A stretch of DNA of 64,000 bases. Source: Septoria linicola. Lineage: Eukaryota; Ascomycota; Dothideomycetes; Mycosphaerellales; Mycosphaerellaceae. Positions within the stretch are counted from its first letter, which is position 1. Each line of letters begins with the position of its first letter. Both the position numbers and the translations under genes were made by a program. The DNA lies in assembly GCA_024114885.1 (NCBI GenBank), contig CP099422.1, positions 1,116,001 to 1,180,000 on the forward strand. Direction: 5' to 3'. Positions 34,155 to 45,517 of this stretch are shown here, in pieces. Under the pieces are notes generated by a model. The model saw only the letters and a list, made by a program, of their open reading frames with translations, had not been told where the DNA came from and made no database searches.

Positions 34155-35290
34155 GATTGCGGTATTGCAACAAAGGTGAGGACGCCCAGCCTGAGGAACA
34201 AATTCGGATCCTGTCTACTGCAGTGCAGACTGGTGTCACAATTGAAAGACCCACAGAGAATGAAAAGCTGAGGCCGCCAGTTGCTTGAGGATTTCAGCAA
34301 CACACGTTGATCACCCTACCTTATACGGACTTGAGCTGCAGCTTTTGCGCCATGTTACACCGTGCAAGTGCCGCATGCCGCACGCCGCACATGCTCCGGG
34401 TGAAAGATACCACAGATGGCTTGCCGAAGGGTCTCAGGCTTGCCACTATGGAGTAGCACCACGATAGTACATGCACCCCAACATGTTCGACTATGCACTC
34501 CATGCGGGGTCGATAGCACCACGCGACACTCACGAGGAGACCAGATGGTCGATCTTGCACGGTAGTGCCCGTGGTGGTGCTGTTGGTGCATTGTGGCAGG
34601 TGGACCAATGCCCGTGCGGACGAAAAGGCGGAGAGCTATGCTATTGTGGTATGCGGAAAAGGAAAAGAGCGGGCTGCCAAGAGGTTCACTGATACCAGAC
34701 TGGGGGCACACTCAGGCCAAATACAAAGATCTATGTCACGTGAATGAAAGCGAGCCGCCAGGGGACAATGCGAGGGCGGCCTTGGTATTCCGTGTTTTAG
34801 CGCCGTCTCAGCGACATCATCCTCTTGGCCGCCGCTGGGCGGAGTCTCTTCGCATGACCTTTGGTGCGTGATTGAGAGAAATTTTGCCGCTGGCGTGCTT
34901 CGATCTCTCTGGCATTCTAGCGTCTTGTCTGACGCTTGTCTACGCTCTGCTGTGTTCTCGATGCCAGGCGGAGTAGAGCCCCGTGCCTAACTTACAGCTT
35001 TGGTCGATTGCTCCGATATTGCCAAGGGTTTAGGCTACTGGGTGTGAAGACGGGCGCAGCTATGGACCAAGGCCTTTGTCGCCGCCGTGAGCACGAAGCA
35101 TGTGCTGCGCCTCGTTACAGATCAGATCTCTGAAGTAGGTAGCTAAAGGACGCCCTTTCATATGTATACTCATGCACACTGATCCTCAGAGGCCGCCATC
35201 ATTACACACAACCTCGCTACTTAGCATAGCCTAAGGCAGTACACAGAAGAGACCGCCTCCTTAGTGATCACTGCGCAGAGGATCATCAAC
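34155..35290. other. divergent promoter region, transporter / Ca2+-ATPase
   Basis: 1,136 bp upstream of both the MFS transporter (minus) and the Ca2+-ATPase (plus). It has several short open frames but no recognisable protein. There is no clear TATA box and no transposon sequence. Confidence 0.4.
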
Positions 35291-38200
35291 ATGGCGGGCA
35301 ATCCTCTTCCACGTATAGACGTAGAGGTACCGCCCGAGTCGGACACGAACGAGATCACTCCTCCGCCCACAACACCTCTACCTGGAAGCAGAGATCGAGC
35401 ACCTAGCTCCCCAACAATGCTTCAAACACCTACCTGGGGCGGACGCGAACGATCAGCGAGCGGGCTCAGCGGGAGCACACAATACTCGACACTCAAAGTG
35501 CCCGATACATCATATGGCGAGAAGGGTAGCAGCGCATCAAGCATATTCAGTCACGAGGAGCGTGAGGATGCCCTGAGGCCTGACCCTGGTACCGAGAAGG
35601 ACTTCCAGGTCAACAACAACAAATTCGCGTTCTCTCCGGGACAGCTCAACAAGTTGCTCAACCCAAAGTCGTTGGGCGCATACGTAGCTCTTGGTGGCAT
35701 CAAAGGCATCGAGCGTGGACTACGGACGAACTTGCAGACTGGTCTTAGTGCAGACGAGAGCAGTCTGCAAGGCAATGTATCTTTCGATGAAGCAACTCAG
35801 TACGGCGAGAAGTCAAAGACCCTAGGATGGAATGAGACTCCAGTTAACCCAACAGCACGACAGGCTGGCACCTCCACAGGATCTGGAACTTTCGATGACC
35901 GACACAGCGTATTCAGCAACAATGCTCTACCAGAGAAGAAGGCGACATCTCTGCTGAAGCTGATGTGGATTGCCTACAACGACAAGGTGCTTATCCTGCT
36001 TACTGTGGCTGCCGCCATCTCGCTGGCTCTTGGCCTCTACGAGACTTTCGGCGTATCGCATCCACCTGGCTCGCCACCGCCAGTCGACTGGATTGAAGGC
36101 TGCGCTATCTGTATCGCGATTATCATTGTTGTCCTCGTTGGATCGTTGAACGACTACCAAAAGGAGCGAGCTTTCGTCAAGCTCAACGCGAAGAAGGATG
36201 CACGATCTGTCAAGGTTATCCGATCTGGCAAGTCTCTTGAGATTCCTGTTCAGGACATCACTGCGGGCGACGTGCTTCACCTCGAGCCCGGTGACATGGT
36301 CCCAGTTGACGGCATCTTCATCGGCGGTCACAACGTAAAGTGTGACGAATCCTCTGCTACTGGCGAATCTGATGCTCTCAAGAAGGTCGGAGGCGAGCAG
36401 GTTATGAGAATGCTGGAGGAGGGACACACCGAGCTCAAGGAAATGGACTGCTTCATAATCTCTGGTAGCAAGGTCCTCGAGGGAATCGGTACATACGTCG
36501 CCACCTCCGTCGGTGTCAACTCATCCTACGGCAAGATCCTCATGGCTATGCGTGTCGATATGGCTCCGACTCCTCTGCAAGTCAAGCTCGATGGACTAGC
36601 CACTGCTATCGCAAAGCTCGGTACTGCCGCTGCAGCATTCTTGTTCTTCGTTCTGCTCTTCCGCTTCTTGGGAGACCTTTCTAGCAATCCTCGAACGAGC
36701 TCTGAGAAGGCTTCGCAGTTCTTGGACATCCTGATCGTCGCCGTCACAGTCATTGTCGTTGCTGTACCAGAGGGTCTGCCACTGGCAGTGACTCTGGCGC
36801 TTGCTTTCGCTACCACCCGCCTGGTCAAGCTGAACAACCTGGTCCGTATCCTGAAGTCCTGCGAGACCATGGGTAACGCGACTACCATCTGCTCCGACAA
36901 GACTGGCACTCTGACTACGAATGTCATGACTGTCGTGACTGGAACCTTCGGCGAGCGCTCTTTTGACGACAAGAACAAGACCGGCGGCGAGGTCACCTCT
37001 CTGGCCTTCACTGAACAGCTCAGTGCTGATGAACGTCGCCGCATCGTGGATTCCATCGCAATCAACTCTACTGCTTTCGAATCGGATGATGGCACCTTTG
37101 TTGGCTCCAAGACAGAGACCGCTCTGCTTGCGCTTGGTCGCACCCTCGGGATGGGACCAGTCGCTGAGGAGCGTTCCAACGCGCAGATTGTTCAGCTTAT
37201 GCCATTCGACTCTGCCCGCAAGTGTATGGGTGCCGTCCAGAAGCTTTCCAATGGTACCTACCGACTGATGATCAAAGGAGCGTCCGAGATTCTTCTCGGA
37301 CACAGCACAAACATTGCCACATCTGCCGGCCCCGTCGCCCTGGACGCTTCAGAGTGTGAGCGCCTAGAGTCAATCATTGATTCTTACGCTAAGCAATCCC
37401 TCCGTACAATCGCATTGATCTCTCGCGAGTTTACTCAGTGGCCACCTGCCGGCTGTGCTGTCGATAATGACCCACAAACTGCCGACATGGACCTCGTGCT
37501 CAAGGAGATGACTTTTGACGGTCTGGTTGGTATTCAGGATCCTGTCCGCCCCGGGGTCCCAGAGGCTGTTGCCAAATGTGCCTACGCTGGTGTCAGCACC
37601 CGCATGGTCACCGGTGATAATGTTACTACTGCTAAGGCTATTGCAACCGACTGTGGCATCTACACTGGTGGTCTCGTCATGGAAGGACCTCATTTCCGCA
37701 CTCTCACCGAGGAACAGATGAACGAGATCTTGCCCAAGCTCCAAGTTCTTGCTCGATCGTCACCCGAAGATAAGCGCATTCTAGTCACTGGTCTTCGTCG
37801 CCTCGGCGAGATTGTCGCTGTCACTGGTGACGGTACCAACGACGGTCCTGCTCTCAAGGCTGCTGACATTGGTTTCTCTATGGGAATTTCTGGAACAGAA
37901 GTCGCTAAGGAGGCCTCTGCTATTATCCTTATGGACGACAACTTCACCTCGATTCTGACTGCCCTCATGTGGGGACGTGCTGTCAACGATGCTGTCCGCA
38001 AGTTCCTGCAGTTCCAGATCACTGTCAACATTACCGCCGTTATCATCACCTTCGTCTCAGCTGTTGCCAACGCCGACATGAAGTCGGTCCTCACTGCCGT
38101 ACAACTGCTCTGGATTAACTTGATCATGTAAGTGTCCTCACAGAACATTCACTTTGTTCACAGCGCTAATATCTACACAGGGATTCGATGGCTGCACTCG

Positions 38201-38877
38201 CACTTGCGTCTGATCCGCCAACCGAGGAAATTCTTGATCGCAAGCCTGCCAAGCGCTCTGCACCGCTTATCAGCACCATCATGTGGAAGATGATCATCGG
38301 ACAAGCCATATACCAGCTGGTCGTCACATTCATCCTCTACTACGTTGGTCCCAGCATTCTCAACGTTGTTCCAGACGGCAATGAGATTCGCTCGGTCGTG
38401 TTCAACACCTTCGTCTGGTTCCAGGTGTTCAACATGCTCAACAACAGACGTCTCGACAACAAGTTCAACATCATGGTTGGATTCTTCCGCAACTACTTCC
38501 TCATTGGCATTTTGGCAGTCATGATCGGCTGTCAGGTCATGATCATGTACATCGGCGGCCGTGCATTCTCCATCTCCCGCATTGGCGGCCGAGACTGGGG
38601 CATCTCGATCATACTCGGTGCACTGTCGCTGCCATGGGCTGTAGTTGTTCGCCTCTTCCCAGACGCGTGGTTCGCAGCCTTGGCCAAGTTCTTCGGCTGG
38701 CCAGTTGTCCAGGTCTACAGGCCTCTCAGCCGCGCATGCCACGCACTCTCTCGCAAGATCAAGGGACTGCGCCGCACAAAGAAGGAGAGCCAGGACGTGG
38801 CCGACGAGGCTGAGTCGCAAGAGCAGGAGGCTGAGACCGAGAAGAAGGCGAAGATGCCTAACGGCTCTTTCGTGTGA
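35291..38877 (+). CDS. PMC1: P2B-type Ca2+-transporting ATPase (PMCA/Pmc1 family)
   Basis: Pumps Ca2+ from the cytosol into the vacuole or out of the cell, using ATP. 1,177 residues from two exons, 35291-38127 and 38181-38877 (intron GTAAGT..GCTAAT..CACAG, joining LIM-DSMAALALA). The first ATG is 35291. P-type landmarks: actuator loop TGES (about residue 358), PEGLPLAVT in helix 4 (about 493), the phosphorylated Asp in CSDKTGTLT (about 535-543), KGASE (nucleotide domain), and TGDGTNDGPAL (hinge). Ten helices are expected, the last four in exon 2. The disordered N-terminus of about 200 residues is Pro/Ser-rich; the C-terminal tail has a basic Arg/Lys patch (CHALSRKIKGLRR) that could be a regulatory segment. 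All catalytic residues are intact. Confidence 0.95.
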
Positions 38878-39894
38878 GCTATCACACACATTACTGAATC
38901 ATAATTTAGCGGCATTTTACTCAAAGGCATAGAAAGAAAGAGAGAAATAATACAGATAGATCGATGATACCACGATAGTCAATGAACAGAGAAATGAACT
39001 TCAGAACCATCCTTTTTCATGACAGCACTACAGTTTGTTTTGTAGACTTTTACCAACATTCATTCCTCGACGTCTGACTCTGCCCATGTCTGCATTGTTG
39101 CTTGTCTCGCCTGCATGTCATACAAGCATTTCACCACTACGATGCTAAGGTTTTGTGGACAGGCGTATCCCCTCTTTCCAAGGCTGCTTCACCATGATGC
39201 TAAAGCAGTCTCATGCTATCGCGGAGGTCGACCTCCGTGTGGTTGCATTTCACGCTGTCAATGTGGCTGACTGTGGAATATTGATCGTGTGTGGAAGTGA
39301 AGTCCTACTATTATTCCCATGCGAGACAGTCATCAAACCTGCGAAGAAGTCTCAGCTCAACCGACGTCAATATGCAGACTTCATTTCTACTACAGTCCAT
39401 GCATTTAAACCGTGATCGGTACACATTGTAGTGATTGCAGCCCCCAAAGTTCCAACGCACAATGAGGCAAATACTTCATCCGGTTGTAGCTCGCTCGTGG
39501 CGTGAGTCGTTCATTTATGACCCTTCGGACTGGACGTTGGCAAAAATCTTGGCTTTGCACAGCCCCTCTTGGCGTTCAACACACCTCCTTTCCCAGTGTT
39601 ACGGGATACTCTGTTTGGGTCCACGAGCCATATGCCGGCGTCTGGCGGGGATGGTGGGCCAACATGAGAAGTTGGGGTAGTATCGCCCATGTCCATGTTC
39701 TAGAAGAACCTTCGTGGAGCTTTTGCGATTGAGAGCCAGTGGTTTCTGCTGCAGAAATTTACGCCTGAGAGAATGATCGCAGTCGAGGATCTGCATTCTG
39801 CATCGAAAGCGTGGAACTTACTGGATTGCTTGGATGCCTCACAAATTGCGAGTGAAGAGTTCAGGCAACATTGCTGTCCACATTAGAGGCCGCC
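38878..39894. other. intergenic, no gene seen
   Basis: 1,017 bp between the Ca2+-ATPase and the Zn2Cys6 gene (both plus strand). Small frames only, without domains. It contains the ATPase 3' UTR and the regulator promoter. Confidence 0.4.
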
Positions 39895-41228
39895 ATGTCG
39901 ACTGCGGCCTATTCGCCTACGGAGTCGCAAGGAGATGACGGATTAAGCCCACAGCCCCTGCAGAGGAGAGCAACTATTGGCGATCCGGTGTACGACAATC
40001 AGGCAATCAGCAGGCAAAGGCGGAAGACCGCAGTCGTGGCTTGTGAGAGATGTCGAAGGCGCAAGATCCGCTGTGATGGCAATCAGCCATGCGCAACATG
40101 TGCCCGATTCGGCGTACGTTGTGCGAAGCCTGAGGAACGAAGAGAGCGCAGCGGCAGGTAGGCTGAGCACACCATCTAGAGCCTGAGGCACTTACTGACG
40201 ATCTCAGTAGCAATGCTGAGCATACAGCATTAGCAGATCGAGTCCGCATGCTTGAAGCTAGGCTGGCCGCAGTAACGTATGGAGAGCAAGCAGAAAGGTT
40301 GACTCCTGCACGACCGGGTCCGCCATCGCTACATCTCGACACCAGCTTCAACGCTGACTTGCCTCGTGCGATGTCATTTCCAGGCAGATTGAACGATATG
40401 TCGTTGGGCGACGACTTTCTGTCGCCGAATGTGCCGACTATACAAATTACAGGCCCACATGGTAGCAATCCTTCATCTCCACTAGCGATGTCTCCAAGTC
40501 CTAGCCTGTTCTCGGGGACCTCAAGAGCGTCGTCTCCAGATCCGTTCTCTGCCGTTTCAGCATTCGACTTTGCCGGAAGTCTGGGAACCCCTGCCACTGC
40601 TCACGGACATATGCGCACGCCTCCGCTGAATCAATGGGCGGTTGTCTACAGCCAGAGTCTGCAGACACCAGTGTCGCCAGGTGGGCACCATGTCTCGAGG
40701 CGATCTTCGGTTTCTTCTTTTGGCGGGCTTGGGGAAAGCTTTTGTCCAGGTCCTGGCCAGGATGGTGACTGGAGCATGCACGATCCGTTCGCGGGACCTG
40801 ACATGAGCGAGGACTTTGGACACCTGGGTCAAATGATGCCTGATCTGACACCCTCGAAGAGTGCAGCCGAAGTACTAGCAGAACAAGTCTTCAGCAATCG
40901 CTACTTACCTGTAGAACGATCGGCGTTCAGAGTATGCCTCGAGGCGATCTATTCTCTACCCAGTCATAGCGTAGATGCGCCTCCTGACGTACAGTCGCTG
41001 CTCTCGTCATATACACCTTACTCTCTACGAGTGGCAAGGTGCCTGGTATTCCTTGTTCTCTCGATTGGGTTGCGTATGAACGCTAGCTCAGGTGGCAACA
41101 GTACTGGAATGGACAATTGCTACAGTCTGGCGATGCAGCAAATGAGTCAATCCAATTTCTGGACCGAGAATGGTGCAAAAGAGATTGCCGCTCTGCTGGC
41201 TGCATTTGCTGAAGTGTCGCGGTCCTGA
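39895..41228 (+). CDS. Zn2Cys6 transcription factor, C-terminally truncated
   Basis: A two-exon gene (39895-40157, 40208-41228; joined as ERSGS-SNAEH), 427 residues. The zinc cluster is complete: VACERCRRRKIRCDGNQPCATCARFGVRCA (about residues 50-79, all six Cys present, Cys-Pro spacing replaced by QPCATC). A coil follows (ADRVRMLEARLAAV). Then comes a long Ser/Pro-rich linker and only the beginning of the fungal middle homology region (VFSNRYLPVERSAF, SYTPYSLRVARCLVFLVLSIGLRM). The frame stops at TGA 41226-41228, inside this domain. Typical members continue for another 250-400 residues. No continuation is visible in the 116 bp before the next, convergent gene, in any frame. It could be a DNA-binding decoy, or a pseudogene broken by a rearrangement. 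Confidence 0.7.
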
Positions 41229-41344
41229 GACTCAATGTTAGCATGATTTACGACGGGACGACAGAAAATGGCGAACTGGTGAGCCATCGGTGTATTCAGA
41301 ACAGCGATTTCACGTGGCTGCTTGGCATGTAGACCATTCTAGAT

Positions 41345-42466
41345 TTAGCGGCGAATGTAGACACCGCCCGGCCCAAATTCTGCGTCTTTCGCAAGCATGG
41401 CCTCTGATCGTACGCCTAGCCAATGCAGTGGTAATTTGGACGGCGCGTCCAGCTTGCTTACGCCCCGAGCTGCAGCAATGGTAGGTCCAAGTGCTTTATG
41501 AGAAGCGACTGTCGCAGCCTTTCTGGCAACGACTGCACCCGCTCTTATACCCAGCTCGAGCGGTAGCGTGCGTAAGCTGGCCCCACGTAATACGCTTGGG
41601 TCCATCGAAGCTGATGCACACCTGAAGACGGGAGACGGACACAGCACTTTCCGTGCGCCATCATGGAGCAGCACAATTCTGAAGTAGCCATCTTCACAAG
41701 CGGCAGGAATTCGAATCACCAAAGTCTCCGCAGGCCTGTGAGAATGCATAGATGTAGAGGTCTTTGCCTTGGTCATAAACTTGATAATATCGCGCTGGAA
41801 TGCACGTTCATCCGAAAGCCGTACTTGATCTGCGCAGATCTCATCCACAGGCGTCACATCTATCCAGGCGCTCCGGATACCCAGTGTAGCACCTACAGCA
41901 AGCCCAGTCTTGCCAGAATAACCTCGTCGCTGTATGTAGAGCCGACGATTGGCAGGCAGTGGTCGATCGGAAAATATGGTTATCGTGACACTTGTTGTAT
42001 GGCCACGATAGTAGACCAGTCCAAGAGAGTGACGAAGTATGGCATAATGCTTAGTGGCTTCGAATGGATGTGAGACTAAGCCGCCTGCGAAGTGCTTCGC
42101 ATCATTCAGCGCAGTCCCGACTGCCGACTTAAATCTGTCCGATTTTGACGCGTTCTCCCTTTCTGATTGACTCTTCCTAAGACCGGCATCCAGCTCACCG
42201 ACTTGGGGGTCGGTGATGAGGACAACATCCTCCAGCTGCTGATCGAGGCTTGGGCAAACCTCATGTTCCGAGACACGAGAATTCTTCTTGTCGTCAGGCC
42301 TGAGCTGACTAGGATACGGATCAATGTAGAAGAGATCCTCATATCGTGGAGGCCTTGCAGAGATGTTCTCCTGTTGTTTGAGCGCCGGAGTGCTGCGCAC
42401 GGATCTCAATGGCGCTGGCTTTCGTTGTGGAATAGCAATGCCAGGGCAGAGCCGGCTGTCATCCAT
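41345..42466 (-). CDS. conserved fungal protein of unknown function
   Basis: A 373-residue single-exon frame from ATG 42466. After a Pro/Ser-rich N-terminus of about 110 residues comes a conserved core. It starts at FKSAVGTALNDAKHFAGGL and contains LVYYRG, TTSVTITIFSDRPLP, RRGYSGKTGLAVGATLG, AWIDVTP, SDERAFQRDI, ETLVIRIPA, DGYFRIVLL, KVLCPSPVFR and LRGASLRTLPLELG. I recall this core as a widespread ascomycete family with no assigned function; I know no biochemical activity for it. The family may extend further at the C-terminus, where this protein stops after FGPGGVYIRR. Upstream, the start is about 115 bp from repeat copy B, so an upstream exon or the original promoter may have been separated from it. 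Confidence 0.65.
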   Translation of the reverse strand: MDDSRLCPGIAIPQRKPAPLRSVRSTPALKQQENISARPPRYEDLFYIDPYPSQLRPDDKKNSRVSEHEVCPSLDQQLEDVVLITDPQVGELDAGLRKSQSERENASKSDRFKSAVGTALNDAKHFAGGLVSHPFEATKHYAILRHSLGLVYYRGHTTSVTITIFSDRPLPANRRLYIQRRGYSGKTGLAVGATLGIRSAWIDVTPVDEICADQVRLSDERAFQRDIIKFMTKAKTSTSMHSHRPAETLVIRIPAACEDGYFRIVLLHDGARKVLCPSPVFRCASASMDPSVLRGASLRTLPLELGIRAGAVVARKAATVASHKALGPTIAAARGVSKLDAPSKLPLHWLGVRSEAMLAKDAEFGPGGVYIRR

Positions 42467-42580
42467 GCCTCTTCTGCGAATCGGTCACGCTTCCTTCAAC
42501 TCGCAGTGACGATCGTGACAGCATTTTCTGTGCTTCATCATCACTCCGAAACAGCAGAAGTATCTGTATCATGAAGATAC

Positions 42581-43136
42581 AAGGTCCCTGTCGCGTACAC
42601 GCAAAGATCTGACCCTGTTGACTCGGAACTACGTAGCGCCGCGCACGTGATAGCCTCCGCGTCTTAGCAAGTAACAACACCTTTACAGTAGGCTGCAGGG
42701 GTAATAGGGACTGGATTAGCATCTCGTCGGCGGATGAGGTCGGTCTCTACGCACGAGTGGCTGCGGCTTCCTAGGAACTTGCAGGCGGGCTGTAATTTCT
42801 GTTACAAAGCTAAGCACGCGTACTACGGCCCTACTGTTTAACGGTGTGGTAATTACTACAAAGTTTAGTGCTATCGGACACGGAGTCTATAGTAATACGT
42901 CGATATTACAAAGGGCGGCAGTATAGAAGGACGATTTGTTTACAAATAGGAGTGCAGACTCCAAAGGGCGGCAGTATAGAAGGACGATTTGTTTACAAAT
43001 AGGAGTGAAGAGTCTGCACATGCTAAGGGTATTAGGTCACGTGCCCGTTCTTTTTTTTGGCGCACTCTCAGCCAATCATTTTTGGACCCTGTTTTTTTTC
43101 GAAGAGTAAGATAGACCTCGTAAACTCGGTCAATAA
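42581..43136 (+). repeat. repeat family, copy B (556 bp)
   Basis: The least altered copy. It begins AAGGTCCCTGTCGCGTACACG and ends CTCGTAAACTCGGTCAATAA. Copy A (13744-14314) is the same sequence inverted, and both ends match copy C. It carries CACGTG at 42644-42649 and 43038-43043, a CCAAT box at 43072-43076 and two TTGTTTAC sites (42936-42943, 42989-42996) within an internal duplication. No ORF, no terminal inverted repeats, no obvious target-site duplication. Confidence 0.88.
42910..43007 (+). repeat. 53-bp tandem duplication inside copy B
   Basis: The 45-bp unit aaagggcggcagtatagaag... to ...aataggagtg occurs at 42910-42954 and 42963-43007, a period of 53 bp. Copy A has it only once. It contains the inverted pair TTTGT/ACAAA around a TTGTTTAC site. 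Confidence 0.9.
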
Positions 43137-44180
43137 TTGTAGATGTAGTGATCTGCAAGAAAGGGGAGACGCGGTCTGTGGATCAAGCTTTCCACGCGAG
43201 ATTGCAAAAAATGGCCACCTCAGGCATTCGTCCAAAAACCTCCATCCGCTTGGAGAAAACCACCAGTCTACCACACTCGAATCATTGATTGTTACGTTAC
43301 GTTCTCTGGCAATCACGGTCATGCACTGGTTCATGCTCACCTCTAACACATAGCTAGATTTCAGCTCAGTGAAAGCGAGTCCATAGTAAATGACTTTCTT
43401 GACCTCGCAATCAGATGTCTCTTCCAGATTGAACAACACTCACACATCTCCAACACAAGACGGTCGCCCAAGGCATCAAACCGATTGGACACGCTACATC
43501 TCATAACCACGTGCCATCTCCTCCCGTCATCATTGCAACCGACCTCCCAGCCCAGGCATGATAAACCCCAACACACAAGAATCCCACGACTCTCATGGTG
43601 TGTCGTTGAGATTCTCGCCACTCCTTCGCAGGCCCAGCGGAGGCACAATGTCGTACAGAAGCATGAGCGATATATGATGTCCATGCTCGTGTCCCCAACG
43701 GATCAGCAAGTGCGCCTTTCGCTTCGCGCGGGAGATCCTTGAGGATGAGGGGTTATGTGTAACGATGAGGAGTGGCGGTCATGCGTCTCGTCTGCGTGAC
43801 GGTCAGTCAATATAAATGGTAATGACTGTGAGAATTCTCGGAAGGTCTGTACAGATGCCACTTGATGCTACACTGCACGATACACAGGAATGTTCTCGGA
43901 ATTGTGAAAGACGGCTGACAGTCTCAAAGTCTAGCCCTCACGGACTGGCGACTTTGGTTGGCAGCTGCCACACTGCATTGCATTATCTGCAATCCGCAAT
44001 CTACAGCTGCAGCTATGCCGATCATTTCACATGCGTCGTGGAGCGAGATACAGCATTGTGACGTAGACCTGCGATCAATTGTTGAACATGCTCGACATAG
44101 CTGATATTTGGTGTGTCCTTCACCACTCAAGTTCGAGAATCACAGCTCCAGACTTTTTGCTTAGGGAAACGGGTTTCGAA
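43137..44180. other. intergenic, no gene seen
   Basis: 1,044 bp between repeat copy B and the PQ-loop gene. Only short frames without domains. It includes the promoter of the PQ-loop protein; an upstream in-frame ATG at 44088 could extend that protein. Confidence 0.4.
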
Positions 44181-45436
44181 ATGCATTCAAAAAATTTCTG
44201 GAGTGTGCAACAGAGCACGCGGTCAGCAGCCGTCGACAGCTTGGCCGTCCCTGAGGAGTGTAAACATCTGGATAACCCATCGACCATTCAGTTCACAGGA
44301 TCATGGTAAACCGAAATCTCTGACGCACGGTCAATTGGAGAGCTAATCTATCACAGCCTCCTCATGGCATGGCTCTTCATCTGCTACATCCCACAATGGG
44401 CCCGCATCGTTCGCCGCAAGTCCGCTGAAGGCCTGTCAACACTCTACATCCTGCTCGGATCGCTCTCTGGCGTATGTGCAATTGGCAATATCCTCATCCT
44501 ACCTTCCAGTGCAGTAGAGATGGGCTGCTGCAGGACGAATAGTCGATTCGCTTGCATCAGCAGTCTGCTCGGAATGCTGCAGATCATGTTCGGGATAGCT
44601 TGCTTCTGGGTTGTGTAGGTCTATGTTCGTCCAGTATGCTTGAACCGAAACACTGACATCTTGCAGCTTGTTCATGTATGTTTACTACTCTGAGGAAGAA
44701 GCCGAGGACGAGAAAAGCGGTCGACGGAATTCGGTGTCTGGACCAGAACGAACTTTTCGCCGTGCTCGCAGAGCCTGGATCGTTCTGCTCATTGTATGCG
44801 GATTCGCCCTCGCCGTGCTTCTGGTCTCGGCAGTTGTGCTGCACCGCTTTCCATGGTACGCTCAGTCATACGCGGACACCCTTGGGATATCGATGACGGT
44901 GCTTGCAAGTGTTCAGTGGCTGCCTCAAGTCTACACTACTTGGCATCTGGGACATCTCGGCAGTCTGAGCGCACTGGCTCTCTGCTTGCAGACTCCAGTA
45001 GGTCTTAGCGATTCATGTTTTGAGGAGTTACACTGACTGAGCGTCTACAGTACACCTGGACCTTCTCGATCAACATGATCATTCGATATGGTCTCTCTGG
45101 ATGGAGTGTATGGGTCGTCTACGTCTTCGTTGGATGCATGGAATGGACATTGTGAGTCGAAGGCAGCAGGGCTTGTCCCCTTACTGTGCAGAAGTCGTGC
45201 TAATTCGGCTCTCCAGGATCGGCTTCGCAATCGTGTTCCGCATTCGAGACAGGAATATGCCAGAGGTGATGCAGCACAGCAGGCGCGCTAGCGAAGTCCA
45301 AGAGCAGTCCACTCGCTGGGATGAGTTGGTAGCACGATCTCGAAGACCCTCGACTGTGTCTCGCTCGCGAGTGTCGAACACGGCTCCAGATGAGCGCAGA
45401 CCATTGCTGGCTCATAGCCGAACCACGCCGTCGTGA
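44181..45436 (+). CDS. PQ-loop repeat integral membrane protein
   Basis: A seven-helix PQ-loop membrane protein, likely a lysosomal/vacuolar or ER transporter; family members carry amino acids or sugars. Five exons: 44181-44305, 44357-44614, 44667-44997, 45051-45151 and 45217-45436, total 344 residues with consistent phases. The first PQ motif is CYIPQWARIVRRKSAEGLS (about residues 51-69), the second is VQWLPQVYTTWHLGHLGSLS. Between them lie several hydrophobic segments, and a CC pair (EMGCCRTNSRF) that recurs in this subfamily. The C-terminal tail is charged (RDRNMPEVMQH...RRPSTVSRSRV). The start is not certain: 44088 is an in-frame alternative adding 31 residues. Substrate unknown. Confidence 0.78.
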
Positions 45437-45517
45437 GACCGACGTTGCTGCACATTGATACGATTTCGGTTGCATATTGCGGAAATAGAGGTTTCGGATC
45501 TTGTAAGATATGACTGG

